Below, one piece after another: positions 1-9,755 of a stretch of 64,000 bases of DNA. Every line of letters begins with the position of its first letter. Position 1 is the first letter of the stretch. Where the stretch lies: NCBI GenBank assembly GCA_030824555.1, contig JAVBXK010000040.1, positions 31,334 through 95,333 on the forward strand, read 5' to 3'. The position numbers were made by a program, and so were the translations under genes. The notes under the pieces were generated by a model that searched no databases, was not told where the DNA came from, and worked only from the letters and a program-made list of their open reading frames with translations. This stretch comes from a bacterium (GTDB lineage: Bacteria > Pseudomonadota > Gammaproteobacteria > Burkholderiales > Burkholderiaceae_C).

Positions 1-548
1 GCCTGTTGCAAAGAGGGGGGGGACTTCATGAAAACACTCCTTAAAACGGGCCAGCCCATGACAAACGGTTCGCGGTGCAGGCCCTGCATGGGCTGTCTGC
101 TGTTTTGCTGAATGGCATTGTGGAAAAACCACCTTGTATGCAGGCTGAATGGCGCATTCATCAACCGTTCATCCGGGGAAAAGGCAGAACGCACGCCCAC
201 AGCGTTGCGCCGGTGCGTTGCCCCATCACTGATTGGTTCTGTATGGCTTTGCCGCGTGGTGTCTGGATGGACTTGCCAGGCGGAAACGGTGGCGGTGGAG
301 GTGGCGGTGGCGCAGAAACATCGTACGCGCCTGTGTTGCACAAGTCGGTGGGCTGCGCGTTGGTTTGCGAGAAAAATAGGCCTTACCGCTTTATTGTCGG
401 TAGGTTGTAGCTATTGTTTCTTTGCAATCGGCAGATGGTGCGGGTGGACTTGATTGATTTGGGCAAATGAGGGGTTTGATCGGTGGCACCCATCACGCAA
501 TGCACATGAAATCGCTCGCCTCCGTGCGGCGTGCAGCAAAGCGGGTCG
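1..548. other. stretch without a convincing gene
   Basis: No reading frame here has recognisable domain content, a good ribosome site or convincing composition. Short frames overlap one another around 75-453 and look like chance. A G-rich run of GGTGGCGGTGG type lies at about 285-312. The composition is more mixed than that of the neighbouring genes, which suggests an intergenic or decayed segment. Confidence 0.5.
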
Positions 549-1292
549 CTAACACGTCACTTGCGCCAGCCGTTTGTAAACCTCTTTTTTCTTCTGATCT
601 TCGTCCGTGTCGCTGTAAGCCAACGCGATGGCGTTGATGTTCTCGTGGATGTCAAGAAAAGCATTTACCACGTCGGCATCAAAGTGCGTGCCCTTCAACT
701 GCGCGACGATGTTCACCGACTCGTTGTGAGACAGCGGCCCTTTGTACACCCGCCGACTGATCAGTGCGTCATACACATCCGCCAACGCCATCAGGCGCGC
801 TGAAACGGGTATGTGATCGCCCGCCAAACCCTGTGGGTAACCTGAGCCATCCCATTTTTCGTGGTGGCTGTAGGACATTTCCTTGGCCACGGTCAACAGT
901 GGCACGTCCTCGCCCGCCAATGCCTGCGCCCGCGAGATCGTGTCGCGTCCCAGCGTCGCGTGCGTCTTCATGATGTCGAACTCTTCTGCCGTCAGCTTCC
1001 CGGGCTTGAGCAAAATCCGATCCGGGATGCCTACCTTGCCAATATCGTGCAAGGGCACTGCCTTGAAGAGTGTGGTGATGTATGAGACCGTCAACGTGCC
1101 CTGGAACCTGGGGTGCGTGGACAGCTTCCACGCCAGCGCACGCACATACATCTGCTTGCGCAGCAGGTGGTTGCCGATGTCCATGTCACGGGTGTTCGCC
1201 AACATCGCAATCGACATGACGATCGCGTCAACCACGTTGGCCGGGGGATTGTTGGTGTTGTCCACGATAGGAGAGGTGTCGCCAGTGCTCAT
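549..1292 (-). CDS. stand-alone HD-GYP cyclic-di-GMP phosphodiesterase
   Basis: The 247-residue protein is almost entirely an HD-GYP domain, a family that hydrolyses cyclic di-GMP to pGpG/GMP in the cytoplasm. Visible motifs are the HD pair in LHDIGKVGIPD (H82, D83), the second histidine pair in HHEKWDGSGYPQGL (H143-H144) and the GYP signature at 151-153. The opening segment LANTRDMDIGNHLLR resembles the part that normally follows a receiver domain in response regulators, but only about 30 residues precede it, so no receiver is present. The usual ETGNH is DIGNH here. The start is set by the first in-frame ATG at 1292. The input signal is unknown; a short frame of a decayed gene lies just upstream. 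It may be a truncated response regulator that still works as an enzyme. Confidence 0.85.
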   Translation of the reverse strand: MSTGDTSPIVDNTNNPPANVVDAIVMSIAMLANTRDMDIGNHLLRKQMYVRALAWKLSTHPRFQGTLTVSYITTLFKAVPLHDIGKVGIPDRILLKPGKLTAEEFDIMKTHATLGRDTISRAQALAGEDVPLLTVAKEMSYSHHEKWDGSGYPQGLAGDHIPVSARLMALADVYDALISRRVYKGPLSHNESVNIVAQLKGTHFDADVVNAFLDIHENINAIALAYSDTDEDQKKKEVYKRLAQVTC

Positions 1293-1349
1293 GTTGCAAG
1301 CTTAGCGTCTGATTGACAAGGCAAGGTGGTTTGACTTGGTCACCCATGC

Positions 1350-1533
1350 GGCCATGGCAGCGAAACGGGGCAGGGCTCTGGACGATGTGCGCCCCCAGCA
1401 GCAGGTGGGTGGCCTGGGAATGGTCCAGCGCATTGTTCAGCATGCTGGTGAAGGCGATGTTGGCCAGGCTGGCCAGTTGGGCGGTGTCTCGCGCGGTGGC
1501 GAGGATGATGGCATGGCGAATGCGGGCTGATAT
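1350..1533 (-). pseudogene. fragment resembling a histidine-kinase-like ATPase (N-box region)
   Basis: Read on the minus strand, the frame following a stop at 1534-1536 contains IAFTSMLNNALDHSQATHLL. This resembles the N-box (F-x-E-M-[LV]-N-N-A-[LI]-[ED]-H-S) of GHKL/HATPase-fold proteins. There is no start codon at a sensible place, the similarity fades by about 1350, and the frame then runs into the downstream HD-GYP gene. I read it as a remnant of a larger ATPase gene. The motif match is seen directly; the family assignment is inference. Confidence 0.35.
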
Positions 1534-1540
1534 TCATGAT

Positions 1541-1624
1541 GAAAAAGTATTTCGTCGCTTTTCTTTATTGGATAGTTTGCTATCAAATTAAGTGAATAGC
1601 AAGCTATCTATGTTAATAAAGCGG
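1541..1624. repeat. AT-rich intergenic repeat, inverted pair
   Basis: The plus strand carries CGTCGCTTTTCTTTATTG followed by GATAGTTTGCTATC. Immediately after it, the opposite strand reads CCGCTTTATTAACATAG followed by ATAGCTTGCTATTC. The same core (CGCTTT, about 10 nt, then a short palindrome of ATAG-TTTG-CTAT type) recurs at about 20510, 20580, 31785 and 38875. Here two copies face each other and overlap the 3' end of the cysteine hydrolase gene. Confidence 0.6.
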
Positions 1625-2174
1625 TAGAGGCTGATTTCTTCTGAAACTTCACTTCAGCTGCCGGTGTCAGCGTCACCCGTGGCCCAAAGCTGCTGATGTT
1701 GGCCAGCGTGGCGTTGTGGTGGGCCGAAATTTGCGCGGCACTCAGCACCGCGTTGTCCACCGTGGTGTGGCCGTCAGACACCAGCACCACCGGGTAGCCC
1801 AGCGCCAGGGCGCGGCGCGTGGTGGTGTCCACACAAAAGTCGCTTTGCATGCCGCACACCACCAACCGGGCCACGCCGTGGCGCTGCAACAGCGCGGGCA
1901 GCTCGGTGCCCTGGAACGAATCGGGCGTGGTTTTGCGCACCCGCATGTCGGAGGGCTGCACATCCAGCCCCAGTGCCAGCGCCCAACCGGGCGAGCCATG
2001 GGCAAACGGGCCAGTGGCCGTTTCGTGCTGGATCAACACCACCAAGGCCCCAGCCGCCCGGGCCTGCGCCGACACCTGGTTGATGCGGGCGATGGTGCCA
2101 GCGGCATCGAAGGTGGTGTGCTCGCCCGAGCAAAGGGCTTGTTGTACGTCGATGATGAGGAGGGCTCTGGGCAT
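1608..2174 (-). CDS. isochorismatase-family cysteine hydrolase
   Basis: The 188-residue protein has the isochorismatase-like fold. The catalytic triad is visible: D9 in ALLIIDVQQAL, K81 in MRVRKTTPDSF and nucleophile C114 in SDFCVDTT. Such enzymes hydrolyse amides or vinyl ethers (nicotinamidase, N-carbamoyl hydrolases, isochorismatase); the substrate cannot be told from sequence. The start MPRALLIID at 2174 is preferred over the ATGs at 2255 and 2219 because family members begin a few residues before the first strand and the extra segment has no similarity. Its final codons run into the AT-rich repeat. It stands alone, with no operon partner. Confidence 0.85.
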   Translation of the reverse strand: MPRALLIIDVQQALCSGEHTTFDAAGTIARINQVSAQARAAGALVVLIQHETATGPFAHGSPGWALALGLDVQPSDMRVRKTTPDSFQGTELPALLQRHGVARLVVCGMQSDFCVDTTTRRALALGYPVVLVSDGHTTVDNAVLSAAQISAHHNATLANISSFGPRVTLTPAAEVKFQKKSASTALLT

Positions 2175-2805
2175 GGGTTGGGTCAAGGTGAGTGGCAGGG
2201 GGCGGCCATCAGCGGGCATTTGATTCTCGAACCCGTATGGCTCTTGAAGACGCATAGCGGTAGTAGCACTTTACGATTTGCCTCCTCCAGACCAGACGTT
2301 GGCTATGGCTTATCCCCAGCTCGTTGCCCGCCGTTGTGGGATGACTGTGACTGCGCAGGTAGACGAGGGTGCTGACGGCGAGCCAGATTTGGACATGGCG
2401 GCGCAACCCGCGCCAGACTATGAGGTGGACCAGACCGTCAATTGGTGAGCGATAAAAACAGCGGTTCAGACCCGCTGCGGAACGGGCTACGCGCGCGGCA
2501 AGCCGAAACGGAAATGCACACAGCGGGTTCGCCATTGGGCGATCTGCGATCACTCAAACTGAACAGGCCGGGGACCTTCGGGAAGCCCAGAACCCGTGCC
2601 GTACTTGGCATCATGCGGTTGAATTTCCTATCCGTCGTTGGGAACGCCGGATACGGCTGGTTCAACTCAATGAGTTGACATGACGGTCTGGTGTTTCAAC
2701 GCTGCCTAGTCGTTGTAATGAACGACGGAGATGCTGCCGGCCGCATCCACCCCCGTCATTGGAGCACTAACCTCAGCGGCCGTTGACGGCCACTGTCGGT
2801 GGCAC
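2175..2805. other. gene-poor stretch with inverted repeats
   Basis: No frame here is convincing on either strand. A 12-bp perfect inverted repeat (ACCAGACCGTCA at 2429-2440 and its complement at 2681-2692) brackets about 264 bp. A second palindrome, TCAACTCA-A-TGAGTTGA, lies at 2662-2678 just inside the right arm. This could be a small non-autonomous element or the scar of one. Confidence 0.35.
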
Positions 2806-3492
2806 TTACCTGACCAGCGTTAGTAGTGAGGTCAACGTTCCCAGTGAAATCAACTGGTTGTTAGTCAGCAGCCACACCGCACCATCCTTGACCCCGATAT
2901 AGGTATTGGTTGCCGGATAGAAGCGGAGGTAATAGCCGGCCAAGGTTTGCGAAGCGGTACCAACTGGGGTGAAGTAACTGGGAAAGGTTCTTTCCGCGTA
3001 ATCAAATAACCGGTCCTCGTCACGAGGCGTGCTAGTCGCGGCACAAGTTGGCGTGGTCGTCGATGCGGCGGCAAAAGTTCCGCTGCATGCCGTCTGCAGC
3101 GGCGCCGGGTCAAAGGACTGGTCACCTTGACCGCAATCGCTGCCACACAAGGATTTGGCCTCTAGGTCGGCCGCTTGCTGGGTCGCGTAACCGCAGGCGC
3201 CGGCGATGGCAATAGGGCTTAGCTTGTAGGCAATCGAGCTGTATCCGCCTCCGCTGCACCCCGCCAGGTGTTTGACGACATTGCCATTGGGGTGGGTGCC
3301 AATGGGAGCGAAACTATTGGCTTCATCGACGGCATCTTGCCAGGAGTTCTTGGTGACGAAGCCCGCGCCAAAAGACCCCGTGGTGGTCGTGTAACCGTAA
3401 ATGATCGTGGCGGCCTCGGCAGCGGTCGACATCGAACCACAGAATCCCGCCACTATCAGGAGATGGCGCCACCGCAAAGAATTTGATTTCAT
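2806..3492 (-). CDS. secreted protein with DUF4189-like and C-terminal Burkholderiales module
   Basis: The 228-residue protein opens with a signal peptide (RWRHLLIVAGFCGSMSTAAEA). Residues about 30-125 have the pattern of DUF4189-type domains: a conserved W and A-rich helices with paired cysteines (ACGYATQQAADLEAKSLCG). Residues about 160-220 (LFDYAERTFPSYFTP ... YYLRFYPATNTYIGVKDGAVWLL) match a module common at the ends of secreted proteins in this order. Six or more cysteines suggest disulfides. Function is unknown; export to periplasm or outside is inferred from the signal peptide. It stands alone in an otherwise eroded region. A poly-C run and low-GC DNA lie upstream. Confidence 0.7.
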   Translation of the reverse strand: MKSNSLRWRHLLIVAGFCGSMSTAAEAATIIYGYTTTTGSFGAGFVTKNSWQDAVDEANSFAPIGTHPNGNVVKHLAGCSGGGYSSIAYKLSPIAIAGACGYATQQAADLEAKSLCGSDCGQGDQSFDPAPLQTACSGTFAAASTTTPTCAATSTPRDEDRLFDYAERTFPSYFTPVGTASQTLAGYYLRFYPATNTYIGVKDGAVWLLTNNQLISLGTLTSLLTLVR

Positions 3493-4245
3493 TTAGAACC
3501 ACCTTAGTTTGCATGACTTGTCATGGAAGAAGCTAAACGACCACTGGTCGACGGGTCAAATACGCAAAACCTCCCCCCCCCGATATTCGCCAGGATATGA
3601 GCCAACCCGAAACGTGTCAATGATTTTGCTACACCTTGAACTGATATAAACCGGCCTGTCAGCTGCAGCGCTTCTTGTCAGTACATGACCAGTTGGCCCA
3701 CCAATTCATGTACTGCCGCTACAACCGTGATGCCAGCCAGAAACGGAGACTTCGTACCCAGGCGTTCGCAGCCTGGAACGAGATGACCTGCGCCAAAATG
3801 GGGGCGGCGTAAATAGTGAAATCCAGATCAGTTGGACAGTTTCGCCGTTTTGCTGACAACTTGACAGTACCGTTGCGTGAAATCATCGAAGCGGCGTTCA
3901 AAGGCCGTTGAAGTGCCGGTTAATCTTGGTTTGGACCTCCAGAAAGCTGCCGTTCGCCAATGCCTGCAATCGCTGCATTGCCGACGATGGTCCTGAAACC
4001 CTGACCGGCTCTTCAGGGGCGTCAGCCAATCTCTGCGCAAGCGTTGCCCACACACACGCCGCACAAGCCCCTCGCCGCAGTCATACCACTGACGACAGAG
4101 CAGTCAATTTCAAAATAATCAATAAAAAATGCACTCACCGCTTTATTCATGAGCGTGAGCAGCTATGAGTATTGATTGACTGGCGTTGCGGGTTGCTGCG
4201 CCTTGCATTGACCCATCCGCTGTGTGCACAGCACCCGTGCCAAGG
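3493..4245. other. eroded intergenic region
   Basis: Apart from the transposase tail at 3645-3812, no frame in this stretch carries recognisable content. A C-run lies at about 3571-3580. The stretch 4130-4180 resembles a weak copy of the AT-rich intergenic repeat (ACCGCTTTATTCATGAG). The composition and the transposase remnant suggest an old insertion site upstream of the TonB receptor gene. Confidence 0.4.
3645..3812 (+). pseudogene. C-terminal remnant of an IS6-like transposase
   Basis: After an in-frame stop at 3642-3644, an open stretch of 55 codons reads QLQRFLSVHDQLAHQFMYCR ... RTQAFAAWNEMTCA and ends at TAA 3810-3812. The layout F-L-S-x-H-x-x-x-x-x-x-F ... R-x-x-A-F-x-x-W-x-x-x-T resembles the last 50 residues of IS6-family DDE transposases. 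The catalytic DDE part is missing. The identification rests on motif memory and is tentative. Confidence 0.4.
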
Positions 4246-4263
4246 TGTCACATTTTTGAACAC
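4246..4263 (+). promoter_or_regulatory. putative upstream activator site of the sigma-54 regulator
   Basis: TGTCACATTTTTGAACAC lies 128 nt upstream of the sigma-54 promoter of the TonB receptor gene. The same 18-mer with one change (G at base 8) occurs at 16192-16209 upstream of the alcohol dehydrogenase. Position and conservation fit a binding site for the AcoR-type activator encoded at 23987-26110. Confidence 0.6.
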
Positions 4264-4391
4264 CTGTTGCACACGGGGTGTAGGGTATGGTGGCAAATGC
4301 ATAGGGCCTCAAGGTCACGCGGCGGTGCCAGCACCACGCCAGCCCTGCGCGCAGGGCGTGGCGCTGGGCCAATGTGTCACCCACAGCGTGT

Positions 4392-4406
4392 TGGCACGGT
4401 GCTTGC
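4392..4406 (+). promoter_or_regulatory. sigma-54 (-24/-12) promoter
   Basis: TGGCAC-N5-TTGC matches the sigma-54 consensus exactly, with GG and GC ten bases apart. Transcription should begin near 4418, leaving a leader of about 60 nt before the receptor start codon at 4479. Confidence 0.75.
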
Positions 4407-4478
4407 CATCAAGTGCTCCAAGTTCAGCCCATGAACCTGGCAAGCCACGCCACATACCTATACATACCGGAGACAACC

Positions 4479-6590
4479 TTGAACCTCTTGCACCGCACAC
4501 ACCGCACACCGCCTTCCCGCCTTGCCCACGCCATCGCCCTGGCCTGGGCGGCCACCGCCAGCATGGCGTCGGCCCAGACGCTGACCGAGGTGGTGGTGTC
4601 GGCCAGCCGCTCTGCCCAGCAGACCTTCGATGCGCCTGCCGCCGTTCAGGCGGTGGGGCGCGAGACCATCGAGGCCGCTGGGCTGCAGGTCAACCTGTCG
4701 GAGTCGGTCAACCGCATTCCCGGCATCACGGCGCTCAACCGCCAAAACTATGCGCAGGACTTGCAGCTGTCCATCCGTGGCTCGGGCTCGCGTTCAGCCT
4801 TTGGCATCCGTGGCTCGCGCCTGATCGTGGACGGCATCCCCGCCACCATGCCCGACGGCCAGGGGCAGGCTTCTACTGTCAGCCTGTCGTCGGCCCAGCG
4901 CATCGAGGTGCTGCGCGGGCCGCTGGCGCAGATGTATGGCAACTCGTCGGCTGGCGTGGTGCAGGTGTTCACCGCTGACGGCCCGGCCACGCCTGAAGTG
5001 GGCGCTTCGGTGTTCATGGGGTCTGATGGCGTGCGCAAGGTCGGGCTCAACGCGGGCGGGCAAACCGGCAAGCTGAACTACGTGCTCGACTACACCCGGT
5101 TCGAGACCGATGGCTACCGCGACCACAGCGCGGCCGAGCGCAGGCAGCTGAACGCCAAGCTGCGCCTCGATGCCACCGAGCACACGCAGGTGACGGTGGT
5201 CATGAACCTGTTCGACCAGCCCCTGTCGCTCGACCCGCTGGGCCTCACACGTGCGCAGCTGGAAGCCAACCCGCGCCAAGCCGTCAAGCTGGCCTACGAC
5301 CAGGCTGCCAGCAAGGTGGTGTCGCAAAACCAGGTGGGCGTGGTGGCGGTGCACAAGCTTGACACCACGCGCAACGTCACGGTCACGGCCTACCATGGCA
5401 CGCGTGACCTGGACAACAAGCTGTCCATCCCCCTGAGTGCCCAAACATCGGCCACCTCGGCCGGTGGTGCGGTCAACCTTGACCGCAGTTTCAGCGGCCT
5501 GGGTGTGAAGTACAACCAGCGCTGGGCGGTGGGGCAGGGCCGGGTCGATGGCGTGGCAGGCATCGAGTACGAGCGCATGTCGGAACGGCGGCGCGGCTAC
5601 ATCAACAACCTGGGCGTGCTGGGTGCCTTGAAGCGTGACGAAACCGATTCGGTCACCAGCACAGGCGTGTTTGCCCAGGCCACCTGGCTGGTGAACGAGC
5701 AATGGAGCCTGGTGGGCGGGCTGCGCAGCAACCGCGTGAAGTTTGGGGTGGACGACCGCTTCATCACCACCGGCAACCCGAATGACAGCGGCAGCGCCCG
5801 CTTCAGCGCCGTCAACCCCGTGCTGGGCGTGACGCGGCACCTGAACGACACCACCAACGTGTACGTGAACGTGGGCAAAGGGTTTGAAACCCCCACGCTG
5901 ACCGAAATTGCCTACCGCACCGGGGCCAGCGGCCCCAACCTGAATTTGCGTTCGGCCGACAGCCGCCACGTTGAAATTGGCCTGAAAACCCGCCCGGCAG
6001 AGGGCCACCGGCTGGACCTGGCTGCGTTCCACATCGGCACCAGCAATGAAATCGTGGTGGCCTCCAGCAGCGGCGGGCGCACCGTGTACACCAATGCGGG
6101 CAAAACCCGTCGCTCTGGCGTGGAGCTGGCCTACACCGCCCAGTTGGCCCGCGATTGGCGCACGCACGTGGCGCTGTCCACGCTGAACGCCCGGTTTGCC
6201 GACAGCTTTGCGGCCAGCGGTGGGGGCCGGGTGGCATCGGGCAACCGCATTCCGGGCACGGTGGACAAAACGGCATTTGCCGAGCTGGTGTGGCAGCCTG
6301 CCTCGGTGCCGGGCCTGCAGGCGGCGGTTGAGGTGGTGCACCAGGGCGGCATGATGGTGAACGACCTCAACACCGACCAGACCCGTGGTGCCACCACCTT
6401 CAACCTGCGCGTGGGCCTGGAGCAAAAGCTGGGCGCGTGGCGCTTGCGCGAATACCTGCGGCTGGACAACGCCACCAACCGCAGCTACGTGGGCTCGGTC
6501 ATCGCCAACGATGGCAACGGCCGCTTCTTCGAACCCGCGCCGGGGCGCACCTGGAGCGTGGGGCTGGTGGCCAACTACGCTTTCCGCTGA
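4479..6590 (+). CDS. TonB-dependent outer-membrane receptor
   Basis: The 703-residue protein has a signal peptide ending near SMASAQT, a plug domain of about 110 residues (LTEVVVSASRSAQQTF ... RIEVLRGPLAQMYGNSSAGV), and a long beta-barrel that ends in the aromatic C-terminal signature VGLVANYAFR. It would import a ligand across the outer membrane using TonB energy. The ligand is unknown; the context of PQQ-dependent alcohol oxidation suggests PQQ, a metal chelate (for example a lanthanide chelator) or substrate. I chose the TTG at 4479 because GGAG at 4469-4472 is correctly spaced and the sigma-54 start site near 4418 leaves no room for the earlier codons; the ATG at 4431 lacks a ribosome site. 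The propeller gene at 11043 begins with the same arrangement. Confidence 0.9.
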   Translation: MNLLHRTHRTPPSRLAHAIALAWAATASMASAQTLTEVVVSASRSAQQTFDAPAAVQAVGRETIEAAGLQVNLSESVNRIPGITALNRQNYAQDLQLSIRGSGSRSAFGIRGSRLIVDGIPATMPDGQGQASTVSLSSAQRIEVLRGPLAQMYGNSSAGVVQVFTADGPATPEVGASVFMGSDGVRKVGLNAGGQTGKLNYVLDYTRFETDGYRDHSAAERRQLNAKLRLDATEHTQVTVVMNLFDQPLSLDPLGLTRAQLEANPRQAVKLAYDQAASKVVSQNQVGVVAVHKLDTTRNVTVTAYHGTRDLDNKLSIPLSAQTSATSAGGAVNLDRSFSGLGVKYNQRWAVGQGRVDGVAGIEYERMSERRRGYINNLGVLGALKRDETDSVTSTGVFAQATWLVNEQWSLVGGLRSNRVKFGVDDRFITTGNPNDSGSARFSAVNPVLGVTRHLNDTTNVYVNVGKGFETPTLTEIAYRTGASGPNLNLRSADSRHVEIGLKTRPAEGHRLDLAAFHIGTSNEIVVASSSGGRTVYTNAGKTRRSGVELAYTAQLARDWRTHVALSTLNARFADSFAASGGGRVASGNRIPGTVDKTAFAELVWQPASVPGLQAAVEVVHQGGMMVNDLNTDQTRGATTFNLRVGLEQKLGAWRLREYLRLDNATNRSYVGSVIANDGNGRFFEPAPGRTWSVGLVANYAFR

Positions 6591-6604
6591 CCGGATTTTT
6601 GCCT

Positions 6605-7555
6605 TCACGGTTTGGCGGTAGCCACGGCAGTGGGGCTGTGCTGCCGGGCAGTGTCGGGTGACAGCGTCTCGTGCAGCAGCCCTGGCAGCATGGCCAGCAT
6701 GCGCGTGGCTTGCAGGCCGGGTGGCGATGATTGCGCGTGGTAGCTGTAGAGCGAAATGGGCGGCAGCTCGTGCAGTTCAAGCGTGAGCATGCTCGCCGGG
6801 TCCAGGTTGGTAGCGGTCAGGAAATCGACAACGGTCCAGCCCATGCCCAGCCGCACCAGCTCCAGCGCCAACCGCGATGTCTGTACCTGCATGCCGGGCC
6901 CTGCGGGTGTGCCCAGGCGTTGGGCGATGTCGTCAATCGACTGGCGCATGGGGTCATCACCCACCAGCCGGATCACCGGCACCTGTGCCAGCCGTGCGCT
7001 GCGCGAGGTGGCGCGCGGTTGGCGCATCCACACGGACTGCGCCACGGCCAGGTACAGCCGGCCGCTCACCAGCAGGTCGCTGCCGATTTGCGGGTGCGGG
7101 TGTGTGTAAAACCCCAGGCCAAAGTCCACGCTGCGCGTGAGCAGGGCCTGTGTCATCTGGTCTTGGTGGATGGTGCGCACTTCAACGCCCACCTGGGGGT
7201 AGCGCTGTGCGTGTTGCAGCAGCAGGTGCGGCAAAAACTCGTGGCTCACAGCCGGGATGGCCGCCAGCCGCACATCGCCCGTGTCGGCTGCGGCCAGGTT
7301 GCGGGCGGTGCGGCGCAAGGCATCGAGCTGACGGTGGATGCCGTTGGACTCTGCCGCCAGCACCTGCGCCTCGGGGGTGGGCGTGAGGCCTGCCGGTGTG
7401 CGCATGAACAGGCGGTAGCCCAGCTGCAGTTCGGTGTGGGCAATGGCCTTGCTCACCGCAGATGGGGTGATGCACAGCAAGCGCCCCGCCGCGCTCATGT
7501 TGCCGGTTTGGAGCACGGCTTGAAAAACTTCCAGCTGTCGCAGGTTCATCGCCAT
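6605..7555 (-). CDS. LysR-family transcriptional regulator
   Basis: The 316-residue protein has an N-terminal winged helix-turn-helix (residues 3-62: LRQLEVFQAVLQTGNMSAAG ... TPSAVSKAIAHTELQLG) and a periplasmic-binding-like effector domain from about 93 to 300. The gene is divergent from the asparaginase II gene at 7743, the usual position of a LysR regulator relative to its target, so it probably senses an amino acid or amide and controls that gene. The first residues are MAMNLRQ; the ATG at 7549 is an equally good start. A short Ala/Thr-rich tail (about 15 residues) follows the domain. Confidence 0.88.
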   Translation of the reverse strand: MAMNLRQLEVFQAVLQTGNMSAAGRLLCITPSAVSKAIAHTELQLGYRLFMRTPAGLTPTPEAQVLAAESNGIHRQLDALRRTARNLAAADTGDVRLAAIPAVSHEFLPHLLLQHAQRYPQVGVEVRTIHQDQMTQALLTRSVDFGLGFYTHPHPQIGSDLLVSGRLYLAVAQSVWMRQPRATSRSARLAQVPVIRLVGDDPMRQSIDDIAQRLGTPAGPGMQVQTSRLALELVRLGMGWTVVDFLTATNLDPASMLTLELHELPPISLYSYHAQSSPPGLQATRMLAMLPGLLHETLSPDTARQHSPTAVATAKP

Positions 7556-7601
7556 TCCTTGAAAACGTGACCACCAGGCTATGAATGAAATTCACAGGTG
7601 A

Positions 7602-8813
<1,212 letters not shown>

Positions 8814-8933
8814 AGCGAGGTTTTGACGCAGGTGCATCCACGCGAATGCACATGCGTCGACGGCCACACCCGTGTGGCCACCGGCACGCACTGGCTCATA
8901 GCTTGCGTGACGGGTTGGGAAGGCTGGGGCTCC

Positions 8934-8955
8934 AAAAGGGTTCCGGCCTTTTTCA
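8934..8955. terminator. probable bidirectional terminator
   Basis: CCAAAAGG and CCTTTTT form a short hairpin between the converging asparaginase and ABC ATPase genes, with T-rich DNA on the plus-strand exit and A-run on the other. A second hairpin, GGCCACAC-CC-GTGTGGCC, lies at 8862-8879. Confidence 0.5.
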
Positions 8956-8966
8956 TTTTTGCAACC

Positions 8967-9710
8967 CTATGGCGTGGCTGTGGGGGCCAGCTGGCGCAGC
9001 ACTTCGGCCTCGTAGGTGGTGTTGCCACCGGTCTGGGCCATGAAACCGGCCACGGTGCCGTCAAAGCGCACCTTGCCCTGGTGCAGCAGCAGCAACTTGT
9101 CGGCCTGGCTGGTTTCTTCGATCAGGTGCGTGGCCCACAGCACGGCCATGCCCTGGCTGTGGCACAGCTCGCGCACGGTGGCCAGCAGCTGGTGGCGCGA
9201 GGTGGGGTCCAGCCCCACGGTGGCCTCGTCCATCAGCAGCACGCTGGGCCGGTGCAACAGCGCCCGCACCAGCTCCACCTTGCGGCGGTTGCCGCCCGAC
9301 AGCTGGCGCGTGACGGTGGCTTCGTGTTCGCTCAGGCCCATGGTGTGCAGCAGGTGGGCCATTTGCTGGCGGGCTGCGGTGCGGGGCATGCCGTGCAGGT
9401 CGCAGTGGTACAGCAGGTTGGCGCGCACGGTCAGGTCAAGGTCGAGCGCACTTTGCTGAAACACCACACCCAAGCCCGCCAGCGCACGCGCTGGGTGGGT
9501 GTGCATGGCATGGCCGTTGACGGTGATGTGTCCTTGGTCAGGGTTGAACAGGCCGGTCAGCAGTTGCAGCAGGGTCGATTTGCCCGCGCCGTTGGGCCCC
9601 AGCAATGCGGTCATGGTGCCGGCGGCCAGTTGCAGGCTCACGTCGGTGAGGGCAGGCTTGCCTGCGTAGGCTTTGTGCAGGCCGGTGGCAACGAGCAGCG
9701 GTGTGGTCAT
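8967..9710 (-). CDS. ABC transporter ATPase, PQQ alcohol-dehydrogenase system type
   Basis: The 247-residue protein is a single nucleotide-binding domain: Walker A LLGPNGAGKST, Q-loop VVFQQSALD, signature QLSGGNRRKVELVRALL, Walker B VLLMDEATVGLDP and switch histidine in WATHLIEE. It resembles the ATPase subunit found with quinoprotein alcohol dehydrogenase clusters (TIGR03864 type). Its likely partners, the permease at 13300 and binding protein at 12056, are on the other strand 2-5 kb away, an unusual split. The start at 9710 (MTTPLLVATG) is chosen over 9746 because the ATPase fold begins there. With a PedC-like permease it may export or extract a small molecule at the inner membrane; the substrate is unknown. 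Confidence 0.85.
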   Translation of the reverse strand: MTTPLLVATGLHKAYAGKPALTDVSLQLAAGTMTALLGPNGAGKSTLLQLLTGLFNPDQGHITVNGHAMHTHPARALAGLGVVFQQSALDLDLTVRANLLYHCDLHGMPRTAARQQMAHLLHTMGLSEHEATVTRQLSGGNRRKVELVRALLHRPSVLLMDEATVGLDPTSRHQLLATVRELCHSQGMAVLWATHLIEETSQADKLLLLHQGKVRFDGTVAGFMAQTGGNTTYEAEVLRQLAPTATP

Positions 9711-9755
9711 GTGGGTCACGCTTGGGGCATTGGGGCGGTTCTGCAATGTACGGGT

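Noticed and set aside
75..453. Two short overlapping plus-strand frames near the left edge
   Set aside because: They overlap one another, carry no domain pattern, and the region has mixed composition; the Gly run is from a GGTGGC repeat.
3719..4064. Short minus-strand frames with a stretch resembling an efflux-protein helix
   Set aside because: The resemblance is a few residues, the frames are broken, and they overlap the transposase remnant.
4794..6608. 604-codon open frame on the minus strand
   Set aside because: It lies wholly opposite the TonB receptor gene, has His/Arg/Ala-rich composition without domain features, and arises from high GC codon usage.
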